In this document: positions 14,447-22,869 of the stretch, one piece after another
Layout: each line of letters opens with the position of its first letter
Numbering within the stretch: position 1 is the stretch's first letter
DNA from: a virus
Reading direction: 5' to 3' (one strand)
Length of the DNA: 34,789 nucleotides
IMG/VR virus record: IMGVR_UViG_3300010938_000095
Span: 1-34,789 of that record
Notes under the pieces: model-generated
The model's input: only the letters and a program-made list of their open reading frames with translations
Told to the model about the DNA's origin: nothing
Database searches by the model: none
Position numbers and translations under genes: made by a program

Positions 14447-15769
14447 ATGTTGACTGCCCTTAGCACAGCGTTTTTTGCAGGAATCATTGCCTTCTCATCT
14501 TTGTTTGGCGGCACGGACCAGTCATTCTCTGCTTTCAACCCAACAGGCGGCGGGACATACCGTCTTGCGGCTTCTATAGGAACCACGGACACTAGTATTC
14601 GCCTGTCCTCATTCAAAGAACCAATCTCAAACATCCCCTACACAATGGCGTACCTCGGCTCGGATGTCGGGTACGGCACACTTTCGCCCCAGTCCTCCCG
14701 CTCAGAGTTCGTGTCATTCTCTGGCATTACGCAGAACACCGACGGCTCAGCGACACTCACGGGTGTCGTGCGCGGATTGGTTCGTACCACCGCATCGGGG
14801 GATTGCGGAGTTGCTTCTACAACCTTGCGCCAAGCGCATCCGGGCCAAAGTATCTTCATCCTTTCCAACTCTCCTTGTTTCTACAAGGAATACCCGGTAA
14901 AGCAAAACACCGAGTACATAACGGGCGCGTGGGGCTTTCAAGGTACTGCCCCGACCTCAACCATCTGCGCTAGTGCAAATGAGTTGTGTAACAAAGCGTA
15001 TGTCGATGCTACGGCCAACCAGGGTGCGGCGACCTCTACCGAAACCAACGGCGGTATTGTTGAACTCGCAACTGCCGAAGAAGCTGCCGCGTCGTTTGAT
15101 GGAGGGGTGAGTAAACCTACCGTGCTACAGAGCAAGTACGCCACATCTACTCCTACCCCCTCGTGTTCTACGTTCTGTGTTGTTATCGCTACTGCGGGGA
15201 AGATTTCGCAGGCTTTCATCGACCTGACGCAGACATTTGCATGGGCGGCGCTGCATACTTTCTCCGCGGGTTTTCTCTCAACCGCTTCTTCTACCGTGGA
15301 TGCTGAATTCACCGTAACTGGCACGACAACGCTTAGCGCCGGGATACTCACCGTCTCTACAACGACGGCAACCTCTACCTTCGCCGGGAATCTCCAAATC
15401 TTGAAAAATGCAACCACCACGAACCTTTATGTCTCTGATAACTGCGTTGGCTGCTCGATGACCTATACGGGCAGTTCGACCAATTTTAACGTAAGCTCCG
15501 GTGCGGTAACTTTCACCGGCTCTATTCCTACAAAAGCAAACACGGCGCTCTGCAACTATGAGACTGTCATCAACACATTAACCCGCAGGGGAAATGCCCA
15601 TTTCACACGTTCAGGTATGACCGTAGCATCTCTTAGAGACAGAACGTCAGGAAATAGTGACGCTGCCTCGTACACTCTTACATGGAGCGGAGCGAATTTC
15701 GTCGTAACAGAAACCATCGATAACAACAGCAACTCGTCTATTAACGGCACCTGTTATTGGTATAGATAA
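14447..15769 (+). CDS. Tail fibre/spike-like protein with N-terminal hydrophobic segment
   Basis: A 440-residue protein starting with MLTALSTAFFAGIIAFSSLF, a hydrophobic signal-like segment. A conserved beta module follows (FNPTGGGTYRLAASIGTTDT to about residue 150, ending in PGQSIFILSN). Then come a helix (ELATAEEAAASF), Ser/Thr-rich strand repeats (TVTGTTTLSAGILTVSTTTA) and a compact C-terminal domain with CNYETVINTLTRRGNAHFTR. The sequence style matches fibres from Parcubacteria-linked phages and prophages as I remember them. It probably contacts the host surface. The hydrophobic N-terminus is unexpected for a cytoplasmically assembled virion protein. Confidence 0.65.
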   Translation: MLTALSTAFFAGIIAFSSLFGGTDQSFSAFNPTGGGTYRLAASIGTTDTSIRLSSFKEPISNIPYTMAYLGSDVGYGTLSPQSSRSEFVSFSGITQNTDGSATLTGVVRGLVRTTASGDCGVASTTLRQAHPGQSIFILSNSPCFYKEYPVKQNTEYITGAWGFQGTAPTSTICASANELCNKAYVDATANQGAATSTETNGGIVELATAEEAAASFDGGVSKPTVLQSKYATSTPTPSCSTFCVVIATAGKISQAFIDLTQTFAWAALHTFSAGFLSTASSTVDAEFTVTGTTTLSAGILTVSTTTATSTFAGNLQILKNATTTNLYVSDNCVGCSMTYTGSSTNFNVSSGAVTFTGSIPTKANTALCNYETVINTLTRRGNAHFTRSGMTVASLRDRTSGNSDAASYTLTWSGANFVVTETIDNNSNSSINGTCYWYR

Positions 15770-15771
15770 CT

Positions 15772-17298
15772 ATGCCTACCCAAACTGAAGAACAGCGGCA
15801 AGCGGCTTTCACAGCAGCGGGCCTTACGCCAGGAGAGCAGGAGGCAGTAAAGGCAGGGCGTCCATACTCGCCCGCAGCTCGCGGCGATGATTTTGCGTCT
15901 GATTTTGAGTCAGGACTGAACCAAAGGGGGCTATCTCTTGAAGAAGCTGTGCGGCAGCATGGCTCTGTCACGGGCGCTTTAGAGTTTTTTGGCGGCTCCA
16001 CACTCTCCAATGCAAACATATTAGATAACAAGATAAGTCTGCTCGATACGCGAGCAAAAGGATTGCCGTCATTTGGCGGTGATGCGTATGGCTCAAAACA
16101 AGGCGCAGAGCTTGGTTCAACCTATTCCTACGAAGACATCCTCGGCATAGGAAAGAAGAAAAAGAACATAGAAGATTTGCTGGCAGACGATCCGTATGCC
16201 GCCTCAATGTTTCAACTCTTGGAGGACACGCAGGGGACGGCGGATCGCAACTCGCAGGAGTTAATCGCCAACATACAAAATCGGTTCGCCCAACGGCAAG
16301 AGGAGCAGTCAAGATATAACGCACAGAACTTGGCAGCGGTAAAGCAAGCATTGAATCTCGGCGGTTCGTCACGCTACGCTCCCATATCGTCAACGGGTAT
16401 TGTCTCAGCGCAGGAAGCGGCGGGAGTGCGTGCGATAGCTGATTTACAGGCACAGGAAGCGCAGTATATCTCCGAAGCACGGCAAGCTCACCAAAGTCAA
16501 AACTATCGCCTTCTTGAGCAGAAACTCAATCTCATTGAGGGCGTGCGGCAGAATAAACTTAAAGCCGCCGAAGCCTTGAATAAGGAAATAACCGCACGGG
16601 ATACCAAGCTACGCACAGAATCGGCGGTGTTTGACGCGCTCGGCGCAGGAGCAACCGACGCACTCTCAGCGTACCAATACCTACGCTCACAGGGGCTGAA
16701 CGTGCCGATTGAGGAGATAGACAAGATACTCAAAATAGCCAACCCACCTGAAAGCATGGCGGGACTTTCTGCCGACTACCGCACCTTCCGAGAAATGCAG
16801 AAGAGAGGAGAAATACCGAAGGAGTGGGAATACTTCGACTACCTACGGGCGGTGGGGAACGCACGGAGGGTGGAGACGGAAGGAGGGGGGCAAGCGGCGG
16901 TTGCACCACAAAAAGCCAAAGTTCCTCCATACGAACAGTGGTGGCCTGACTATCTGAAGACTCCTGAAGGGAAGGCGCTCGCGCAGAAATTTGGGGGAGA
17001 TAACATCGGACTAGCAAAGGAACTGCGGAAAGTACATGCTTCTATGGGAGACACGACGCCACCCCTAAAAGCTACGAATACCCAGCTGCAAAAGCTCTCT
17101 TCTGCTCGCCTCGACAAGTCTCCGACTGCAACGCAAGAGTTTTTCTTGACAGGAACAAACACAACCTTCCAACAGTGGTTTACTCGTGAAATCTCGCCTG
17201 AAATTGCTGGCCCTGTTACGAGACAAGAAATGGCAGAGGCGTATCGAATGTGGCAAGACAGCACTAAAAAGAAATCTACTTCTGGCAGAACTCCTTAA
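15772..17298 (+). CDS. Internal virion (ejection) protein-like
   Basis: A 508-residue, Ala/Gln/Glu-rich, largely helical protein. A long helical section runs from about residue 130 to 290 (NSQELIANIQNRFAQRQEEQ, then QAQEAQYISEARQAHQSQNY and beyond). The C-terminal part has PPYEQWWPDYLKTPEGKALA and ends in a basic tail. Podoviruses carry such helical proteins inside the capsid and inject them with the DNA to bridge the host envelope. Position, directly before the giant polyvalent protein, agrees. There is no conserved catalytic motif, so the call rests on composition and context. Confidence 0.6.
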   Translation: MPTQTEEQRQAAFTAAGLTPGEQEAVKAGRPYSPAARGDDFASDFESGLNQRGLSLEEAVRQHGSVTGALEFFGGSTLSNANILDNKISLLDTRAKGLPSFGGDAYGSKQGAELGSTYSYEDILGIGKKKKNIEDLLADDPYAASMFQLLEDTQGTADRNSQELIANIQNRFAQRQEEQSRYNAQNLAAVKQALNLGGSSRYAPISSTGIVSAQEAAGVRAIADLQAQEAQYISEARQAHQSQNYRLLEQKLNLIEGVRQNKLKAAEALNKEITARDTKLRTESAVFDALGAGATDALSAYQYLRSQGLNVPIEEIDKILKIANPPESMAGLSADYRTFREMQKRGEIPKEWEYFDYLRAVGNARRVETEGGGQAAVAPQKAKVPPYEQWWPDYLKTPEGKALAQKFGGDNIGLAKELRKVHASMGDTTPPLKATNTQLQKLSSARLDKSPTATQEFFLTGTNTTFQQWFTREISPEIAGPVTRQEMAEAYRMWQDSTKKKSTSGRTP

Positions 17299-17299
17299 T

Positions 17300-20200
17300 A
17301 TGTCAGTGCTTGATATAGTGCGGAAAAAGTTGGAGACTCCGAGCTTTTCTTCAGGAGATGTCTCGGGGCCAACGAGTCTAGGGCAGCTTCCTACTCCAAA
17401 ACTCACCACTACGTTGGCTTCCCAGAAGAGCGTTACTTCTTTGGTGAAAGAAAAGTTAGAAGCTCCAACGAAGCCGCAAGGGTTAGTAAAAACATTACTG
17501 AAGAAAATACCGTCTGCGGTAAAGACTAGACTCAAAGAGTTCGATACAAGTGAGCGCGAACGGCTCGCAACGCAAACCATAAGGCAACGGGCCGTCACGG
17601 AACTTATTGAGCGACCCGCAAAGATCGGGAAGTTTCTGGCGGTAGATATGCCCGTGGCGTTTGTCTCTACGCTGGGCAAGACTATAGGCGAGCACTTCCA
17701 ACCCTCACGAGAAGCACAGGTAGCATACAGAGCAGAGGATAAGCCAATAGACAAGATCGCGGACTTCCTTAAAGTTGAGAGGAGCGAATCGTGGCAGCAG
17801 ATAAAGGAAGCGATTGACGAGTACACAAAGGACAGTCCAGTCGCGACGCCGTGGGAGAAAGAAAACCTTGGACTCACGGTAGCTATAGCAGGGTTCGCAG
17901 CCGACGCGTTCTTCCCCGGTGGGAAGAAGAAACTCAGTGAAAAAGCGATACAAGAGCTTGTGAAGACGGTCGATACGAAACTGGTGGCAGACATTCTTGT
18001 GCGTGAGGGAGTTCCTCGGCAGCTTGCTGAGGCAGCGAGTGAAAAGGTCGCACTGGCTCGAACGACGCAAGAGGTGAACGAAGCACTAAAAGTATCTTCA
18101 CAGAATGTGTTGCGTACTGCGGCGGGTACTTCGGAAGAGATAACGCCATCACAAGCAACAGCCATCCCCAAAACAGTAAAAGGAACAGACGATATAACAG
18201 CCTCCATCTCCAAAGCCAAAGCCTCTGGTCAGTCTGGGGAAACTATTACTTTATATCGTGCCGCACCCAAGTTTCCGCCTGATAAGTTTGATGTAGGGAC
18301 ATATTTTGCAGATGATGCAGGAAAGGCAAGATATTATTCAGAAAGCCACTATAAAGGAAATCCAGCCGATATTAAGGTTGAGCAATTTACACTACCAAAA
18401 AGTGCCGTTTTTAGAGAACCAAGCACGGGTAATTATATTCTTAAGGGAGAAGCACCTGTCCAGCGAGCAGTCGCAAATGACCTCACTACTTCCATCAAAT
18501 CCGCCAAACAAAGTGGTCAGTCTTTTGATGAGTGGGTGAAGGGGCAGAAAGCAACCGATATTTTAAGAACAAGAGCAACTGCGTTAAATAAAGAAGCTGA
18601 TAATTTAGTAGTGAGAAGAAAGCAACTTTCAGAATTAACCGCCATTGAAGGAACGGCAAAAGCCACGAGAGAAAACCGCCGACTTATTGGTGAAGTAGAA
18701 AAAATAGATAAAAGAATTGCTCAAATAAAAAAAGAAAAATTTAATTTGGACTCCCTTCTAAAAGCAGAGTGGGATGGGGTTAGCGATACCGAAATTGCTC
18801 CCAGTCAGTTTGGTGTGAGCCGGGAAGTGGCGGCTGACCTTGAGGAAGCCATTGCGAGGTCACTCCCAGAACAAACCCCCCAAAGAGCAAGAGTAGTCCA
18901 AGAACTCCAGTCCAGCCGCCTAATTGCTTCATTACCACCAAATAAACAGATTCCTGTTGGAAAGTCAATAGCTGAGGAATACTCAAAGTGGAGCAAGGCG
19001 AAGGCGACGATAGCGAGTGGATGGACAAAAATACGCGAGGTGGCGCAGGATAGCTTCATCCGTGCGCGCAAGCTGCAGCAGGCGGTTACCGGCAAGAAAG
19101 TGACCGAGGTGCCGGAGAACATAAACATAGACCTCGCGGAGACGCTTTTTCACGGGCGCGTGCATACGCGGCTAGAGGAAGTAAAAGGTATCGTCACGAA
19201 GATTGACCGAGACATTGTAAAGACTTCAAAAACACTCGGCATAACTGACGACGTATTCAAGACGGAGATAGATAGCTTCCTCCATGCTCGGCACGCACTT
19301 GAGAGAAACGCCAAGTTAGGCGATGGAGCGGCGGGGCTAACTAACGCAGAGGCAAAAGCGATACTCGCAACCATAGAAAAATCTCCTCACAAGGCGCAGA
19401 TACTAAAGATTGCAGAGGAAATACAAGCCGTAAATCGTCAAACACTTCAGACACTTCTCGACGCGCAGGTGATAGATAAAGAGCTGTTTGACCTACTCAC
19501 CAAGACCTACAAGAATCACGTGCCACTTCAGCGTGTAATGGGAGAGACAGACGATGTGGTGGATGTGCTCTCTGCAAGAGGGTTTGATGTTAAAACGACA
19601 GGCATACGCAGAGCGGTAGGAAGCGATAAACCTGTAGCTGACATCCTGACGAATGTCGCGGCAAACGTTGAAGCTGCCGTCGTTCGTGCGGAAAAGAACT
19701 TGGTAGATCTTACAACGCTTCGTTTTGCGCGGGCGAATAAAGACCTCGGGTTGTTTGAAGAAATCTCACCGAAGGCAATAGGCAAGACTTTTGAAGGAGA
19801 CAAGATACTATTTCAACAAGTTACTGATCCGAGCGTATTAGCGCTTCGAGAGAACGGCAAGCCTGTGTATTTGAAGGTCAACGACCCACGTCTGGCAGTT
19901 ACTCTCAAGGGCGTAAGCACCGAGAAGGTGCCGACGCTGCTCCGTGGCATCGCATTTGTTACCCGCATCTACGCAGGTCTGCACACTCGCTTCAACTATG
20001 AGTTTGCTTTTTCAAATCTTGTTCGAGATACGCAAGAAATGATGGTAGAGGTGGCGAATCGTAGAGGGTTCAGAGAAGCTGCGAGCGCAGGCAAGAAACA
20101 ACTTTTTGAGAGTAAAAAATCGATAGTTGATTTCCTCATGGGCAAAGATACAGCAGGGGCAAAGTTGTACGTACAAATGAAAATGGATGGAGGTACGACA

Positions 20201-22096
20201 GGGGGACTAGCTGCCTCGACGCGCCAACAGGTGCAGTTGGATATAGTGTCTATCCGGGCGATGAATCGTAGTAACCCACGTGCAGCAGCTATAAAAGCTA
20301 TTGAGATGATAGATAAGTGGAATACTATTTTTGAGGATGCGACGCGCCTCTCTGCGTACAAGACCGCGCTCGAAGGTGGCGCAAGTAGAAAACAGGCAGC
20401 GTTCTTAGCAAAAGAGTCGAGCGTAAACTTCAACAAAAAAGGTACAGCAGGGCCGATAATCAACGGCCTTTACATGTTTTCCAATGCCTCCATTCAAGGT
20501 ACAACCAAGGTTCTACGGGCAATGAAGAATCCAAAAGTGGCAGGCGCAGTTATTGGCTCAGTTGGCGCGACGGTGTACGCGGTGAATGAGTGGAACACGA
20601 GTGTAGACCCCGATTGGCGGCTTAAAATAAGCAAGTTTGACCGCTCCTCAAACATGACTCTTATGCTCCCGACTGACGATGGGACGGTGCGGTACATCAC
20701 TGTCCCTGTCGCGTGGGGGCTGAAGCCCATAAAGGTGACGATGGAGTACCTCTACGACGCGGCAGATGGCATGGGAGACTGGCAGGACGCGATGAGAGGC
20801 ATCCTTACATCTGTCGCAGAATCATACAATCCGCTTGCAGGTGACGAAAACCTCTTAAACACAGTTACCCCGTCGGTGCTGAAAGTGCCGATGGAAATAT
20901 CTCGCAACCGTGCGTGGTACGGAGACCAGATACGTCCTGAGTACGACCCCAATGCTCCCGATTCAACGAAGTATTTTAGGAGTATTGAAGACACTCTCCT
21001 CGGCAGAGCAGCAGTGAAAGGAACGGCCGCGCTCTCAGAAGCCTCCAATGGAGGTATTGAAATATCTCCTGCGAATATCGTGTACGCATTCCGACAATAC
21101 ATCGGTGGTGTTGGTCGTTCAGCAGAGAAAATCATCAACACCATAACAGGAATCTCAAAAGGAGAAGATGTCCCCGCAAAAGAGTTGCCGGTCCTAAGTC
21201 GTTTTTACAAGACCACGGATGAAGAGACGATGCTTAATCGCGTCTTCTATAACGAGCGCGAGCGAATAAACAAAGAACAGGCACAACAAAAGATAAGTGA
21301 CATACGCAGGATTACTCCGCTTTACGAGATCGCGCAGAAATACCTAGACGAAGGGAATGAAGAAAAAGCACAAGCCATAGTAGACGCCCTTTCGGACGAC
21401 GACTACGACGTATACAAGAAGCTCAAGGCCGCCGATAAGCGGCGGGACACTTCTGCGCTTCAAGCAAAGATGCTCCCCGTGTACCGCTCTAACCAAGAGC
21501 TTATCTTGCAAGGCAGAGCATCCGAGGCGCAGGCGGCGGTGGAAGCGCTCTCTGACGAGGAATACAAGGCATACGAGCGTGTGAAAGAAGTGCTTGGTAC
21601 CTCGTCTCCAAAAACAAAAGTAGGAGACGTGTACGGGCGGAGTGCGCTAGGTGTTGTATCTGATTACGCTCGTGCTTTTGTCACTGACCCCGGCAACGCA
21701 CTTAAAGCACTTTTGACCAAGGAGAAACTGGGCTTGGTGGAAGGCAACCTTGTGGAACTCCAACGGTTTTATGGCATAGATTTCCGCGACGAAGGCGGGT
21801 CGCAAGAGTACAAGCGCACCCTCATGGCCTCACAAGGAATTCCATGGAGTGAAGCGGAGAACTGGAAACTAGAACATATCACGCCTGTCAAAGCTGGTGG
21901 CGACAATTCGGATGGAAATCTAATGCTCGTAGATACTCAAATGCACAATTTCTTCACCCCGATTGACATTATTGTAGGCAACGCAGTCCGAACTGGCACC
22001 ATCACACGGAAACAAGCCACGGCGATAATGCTTGACTTCAAGGTGTACAAGATTATGACCGCTGAGGAGGTTATTCAGGCAATTAAGGACAAGTAA
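17300..22096 (+). CDS. Giant polyvalent virion protein: ART-like, LPD38-like and HNH-like parts
   Basis: The protein has 1598 residues from ATG 17300, one base after the previous stop; an upstream frame from 17186 is a shadow. Reading along: an N-terminal helical region; an ADP-ribosyltransferase-like module at about 300-395 (LYRAAPKF at 318-325, then GTYFADD, ARYYSE, LPKSAVF); helices; a central region at about 870-1300 with FEFA-type NLVRDTQEMMVEVANRRGF, resembling the large-polyvalent-protein domain LPD38; two helical repeats (QAIVDALSDDDYDVYKKLKA and QAAVEALSDEEYKAYERVKE); and a C-terminal HNH-like nuclease motif with H1526, N1540 and H1549 in LEHITPVKAGGDNSDGN. Polyvalent proteins are injected with phage DNA and act early against the host. 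Residues ~300-560 are encoded by more A+T-rich DNA. Confidence 0.75.
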   Translation: MSVLDIVRKKLETPSFSSGDVSGPTSLGQLPTPKLTTTLASQKSVTSLVKEKLEAPTKPQGLVKTLLKKIPSAVKTRLKEFDTSERERLATQTIRQRAVTELIERPAKIGKFLAVDMPVAFVSTLGKTIGEHFQPSREAQVAYRAEDKPIDKIADFLKVERSESWQQIKEAIDEYTKDSPVATPWEKENLGLTVAIAGFAADAFFPGGKKKLSEKAIQELVKTVDTKLVADILVREGVPRQLAEAASEKVALARTTQEVNEALKVSSQNVLRTAAGTSEEITPSQATAIPKTVKGTDDITASISKAKASGQSGETITLYRAAPKFPPDKFDVGTYFADDAGKARYYSESHYKGNPADIKVEQFTLPKSAVFREPSTGNYILKGEAPVQRAVANDLTTSIKSAKQSGQSFDEWVKGQKATDILRTRATALNKEADNLVVRRKQLSELTAIEGTAKATRENRRLIGEVEKIDKRIAQIKKEKFNLDSLLKAEWDGVSDTEIAPSQFGVSREVAADLEEAIARSLPEQTPQRARVVQELQSSRLIASLPPNKQIPVGKSIAEEYSKWSKAKATIASGWTKIREVAQDSFIRARKLQQAVTGKKVTEVPENINIDLAETLFHGRVHTRLEEVKGIVTKIDRDIVKTSKTLGITDDVFKTEIDSFLHARHALERNAKLGDGAAGLTNAEAKAILATIEKSPHKAQILKIAEEIQAVNRQTLQTLLDAQVIDKELFDLLTKTYKNHVPLQRVMGETDDVVDVLSARGFDVKTTGIRRAVGSDKPVADILTNVAANVEAAVVRAEKNLVDLTTLRFARANKDLGLFEEISPKAIGKTFEGDKILFQQVTDPSVLALRENGKPVYLKVNDPRLAVTLKGVSTEKVPTLLRGIAFVTRIYAGLHTRFNYEFAFSNLVRDTQEMMVEVANRRGFREAASAGKKQLFESKKSIVDFLMGKDTAGAKLYVQMKMDGGTTGGLAASTRQQVQLDIVSIRAMNRSNPRAAAIKAIEMIDKWNTIFEDATRLSAYKTALEGGASRKQAAFLAKESSVNFNKKGTAGPIINGLYMFSNASIQGTTKVLRAMKNPKVAGAVIGSVGATVYAVNEWNTSVDPDWRLKISKFDRSSNMTLMLPTDDGTVRYITVPVAWGLKPIKVTMEYLYDAADGMGDWQDAMRGILTSVAESYNPLAGDENLLNTVTPSVLKVPMEISRNRAWYGDQIRPEYDPNAPDSTKYFRSIEDTLLGRAAVKGTAALSEASNGGIEISPANIVYAFRQYIGGVGRSAEKIINTITGISKGEDVPAKELPVLSRFYKTTDEETMLNRVFYNERERINKEQAQQKISDIRRITPLYEIAQKYLDEGNEEKAQAIVDALSDDDYDVYKKLKAADKRRDTSALQAKMLPVYRSNQELILQGRASEAQAAVEALSDEEYKAYERVKEVLGTSSPKTKVGDVYGRSALGVVSDYARAFVTDPGNALKALLTKEKLGLVEGNLVELQRFYGIDFRDEGGSQEYKRTLMASQGIPWSEAENWKLEHITPVKAGGDNSDGNLMLVDTQMHNFFTPIDIIVGNAVRTGTITRKQATAIMLDFKVYKIMTAEEVIQAIKDK
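18190..18531 (+). repeat. Direct repeats flanking the ART-like module inside the polyvalent gene
   Basis: The peptides TASISKAKASGQSGE (from about 18194) and TTSIKSAKQSGQSFDE (from about 18485) are near-copies, about 290 bases apart, and bracket the ART-like module. The shared core is S-I-x-x-A-K-x-S-G-Q-S. The DNA copies are diverged. The layout suggests that the module entered or was duplicated through this repeat. Confidence 0.5.
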
Positions 22097-22100
22097 ACCG

Positions 22101-22109
22101 TGGTATAAT
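22101..22109 (+). promoter_or_regulatory. Extended -10 promoter predicting a leaderless fibre mRNA
   Basis: TGGTATAAT (TATAAT at 22104-22109) is followed after 6 bases by ATG 22116. It lies a few bases after the stop of the polyvalent protein gene. Confidence 0.65.
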
Positions 22110-22115
22110 TTGTCT

Positions 22116-22868
22116 ATGAAAATGCTCCGTTCTCCTATACGGTCACAACCATCTGCCCTGACGGGGGTAGCAGAAATACTGAAATTGGTACGCGAGCTAA
22201 ACTTCTTGCGCTCGGTGTTAATTCACACCATCGAACAAGCAAAAGATGCACTAAAACGAGCTGAAATCATCCAGCGTGGCGAGAGAGGACCCCAAGGGCC
22301 GAAAGGAGATAAGGGGGATTCAATAGTAGGGCCACCCGGCCCACAAGGGCCACGAGGAGAAAAAGGGGAAGCAGGAGTGAGTCCGTCAATTATTGAAATC
22401 GCCGACTTCGTACAATCACGCATCAATCTCCCTAAGGATGGTAGAGATGCCGATGTTGAACAGGTCGCCTCGCGGACACTTGAGTTGATTCTCAAGAGCA
22501 AGAAACTCACCACTGATCATATCAAAGGACTCAAGGAAGAAATCGCCTCGTACCGTAACCAGCTTGCTCTTGGTAACGGACAAATGCGCGGCGGGGGGGA
22601 TACGGTAGTGGCTGGTAGCGGTATAACCATCTCAGACAATGGGCTGGGGCAAAAGGTAATAAATGCCTCTGGTGGTTCGACTGGTTCGACTGAATGGCTT
22701 ACCCCCACTGGCGACGTGGATGCAATGAACGTCGTTTTTGGCGTTGCAAGTGAACCAAATGAGGTGCTCTCTGACGGTATTGTGTATGTATCGGGACAGG
22801 GCTACTCTTATGGGGGTGGAAATATAACCCTATCAGTACCCCCGTCTCAATACATTCGCTATCGGTAA
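22116..22868 (+). CDS. Collagen-like tail fibre protein
   Basis: A 250-residue protein. The N-terminal 55 residues are helical (ILKLVRELNFLRSVLIHTIE), suited to trimerisation or particle attachment. A collagen-like Gly-X-Y stretch follows at about 57-85 (GERGPQGPKGDKGD and GPPGPQGPRGEKGEAG), interrupted once by SIV. Then comes a helical part and a C-terminal beta section with GGGDTVVAGSGITISDNGLG, which resembles the tip repeats of phage fibres. Collagen-like segments are frequent in phage fibres and form triple helices without hydroxyproline. The start ATG 22116 fits the promoter spacing; TTG 22110 is in frame but falls within the promoter spacing. Confidence 0.75.
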   Translation: MKMLRSPIRSQPSALTGVAEILKLVRELNFLRSVLIHTIEQAKDALKRAEIIQRGERGPQGPKGDKGDSIVGPPGPQGPRGEKGEAGVSPSIIEIADFVQSRINLPKDGRDADVEQVASRTLELILKSKKLTTDHIKGLKEEIASYRNQLALGNGQMRGGGDTVVAGSGITISDNGLGQKVINASGGSTGSTEWLTPTGDVDAMNVVFGVASEPNEVLSDGIVYVSGQGYSYGGGNITLSVPPSQYIRYR

Positions 22869-22869
22869 C

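Noticed and set aside
17186-17299. Upstream start of the polyvalent protein
   Set aside because: It overlaps the end of the preceding gene out of frame; ATG 17300 follows that stop by one base.
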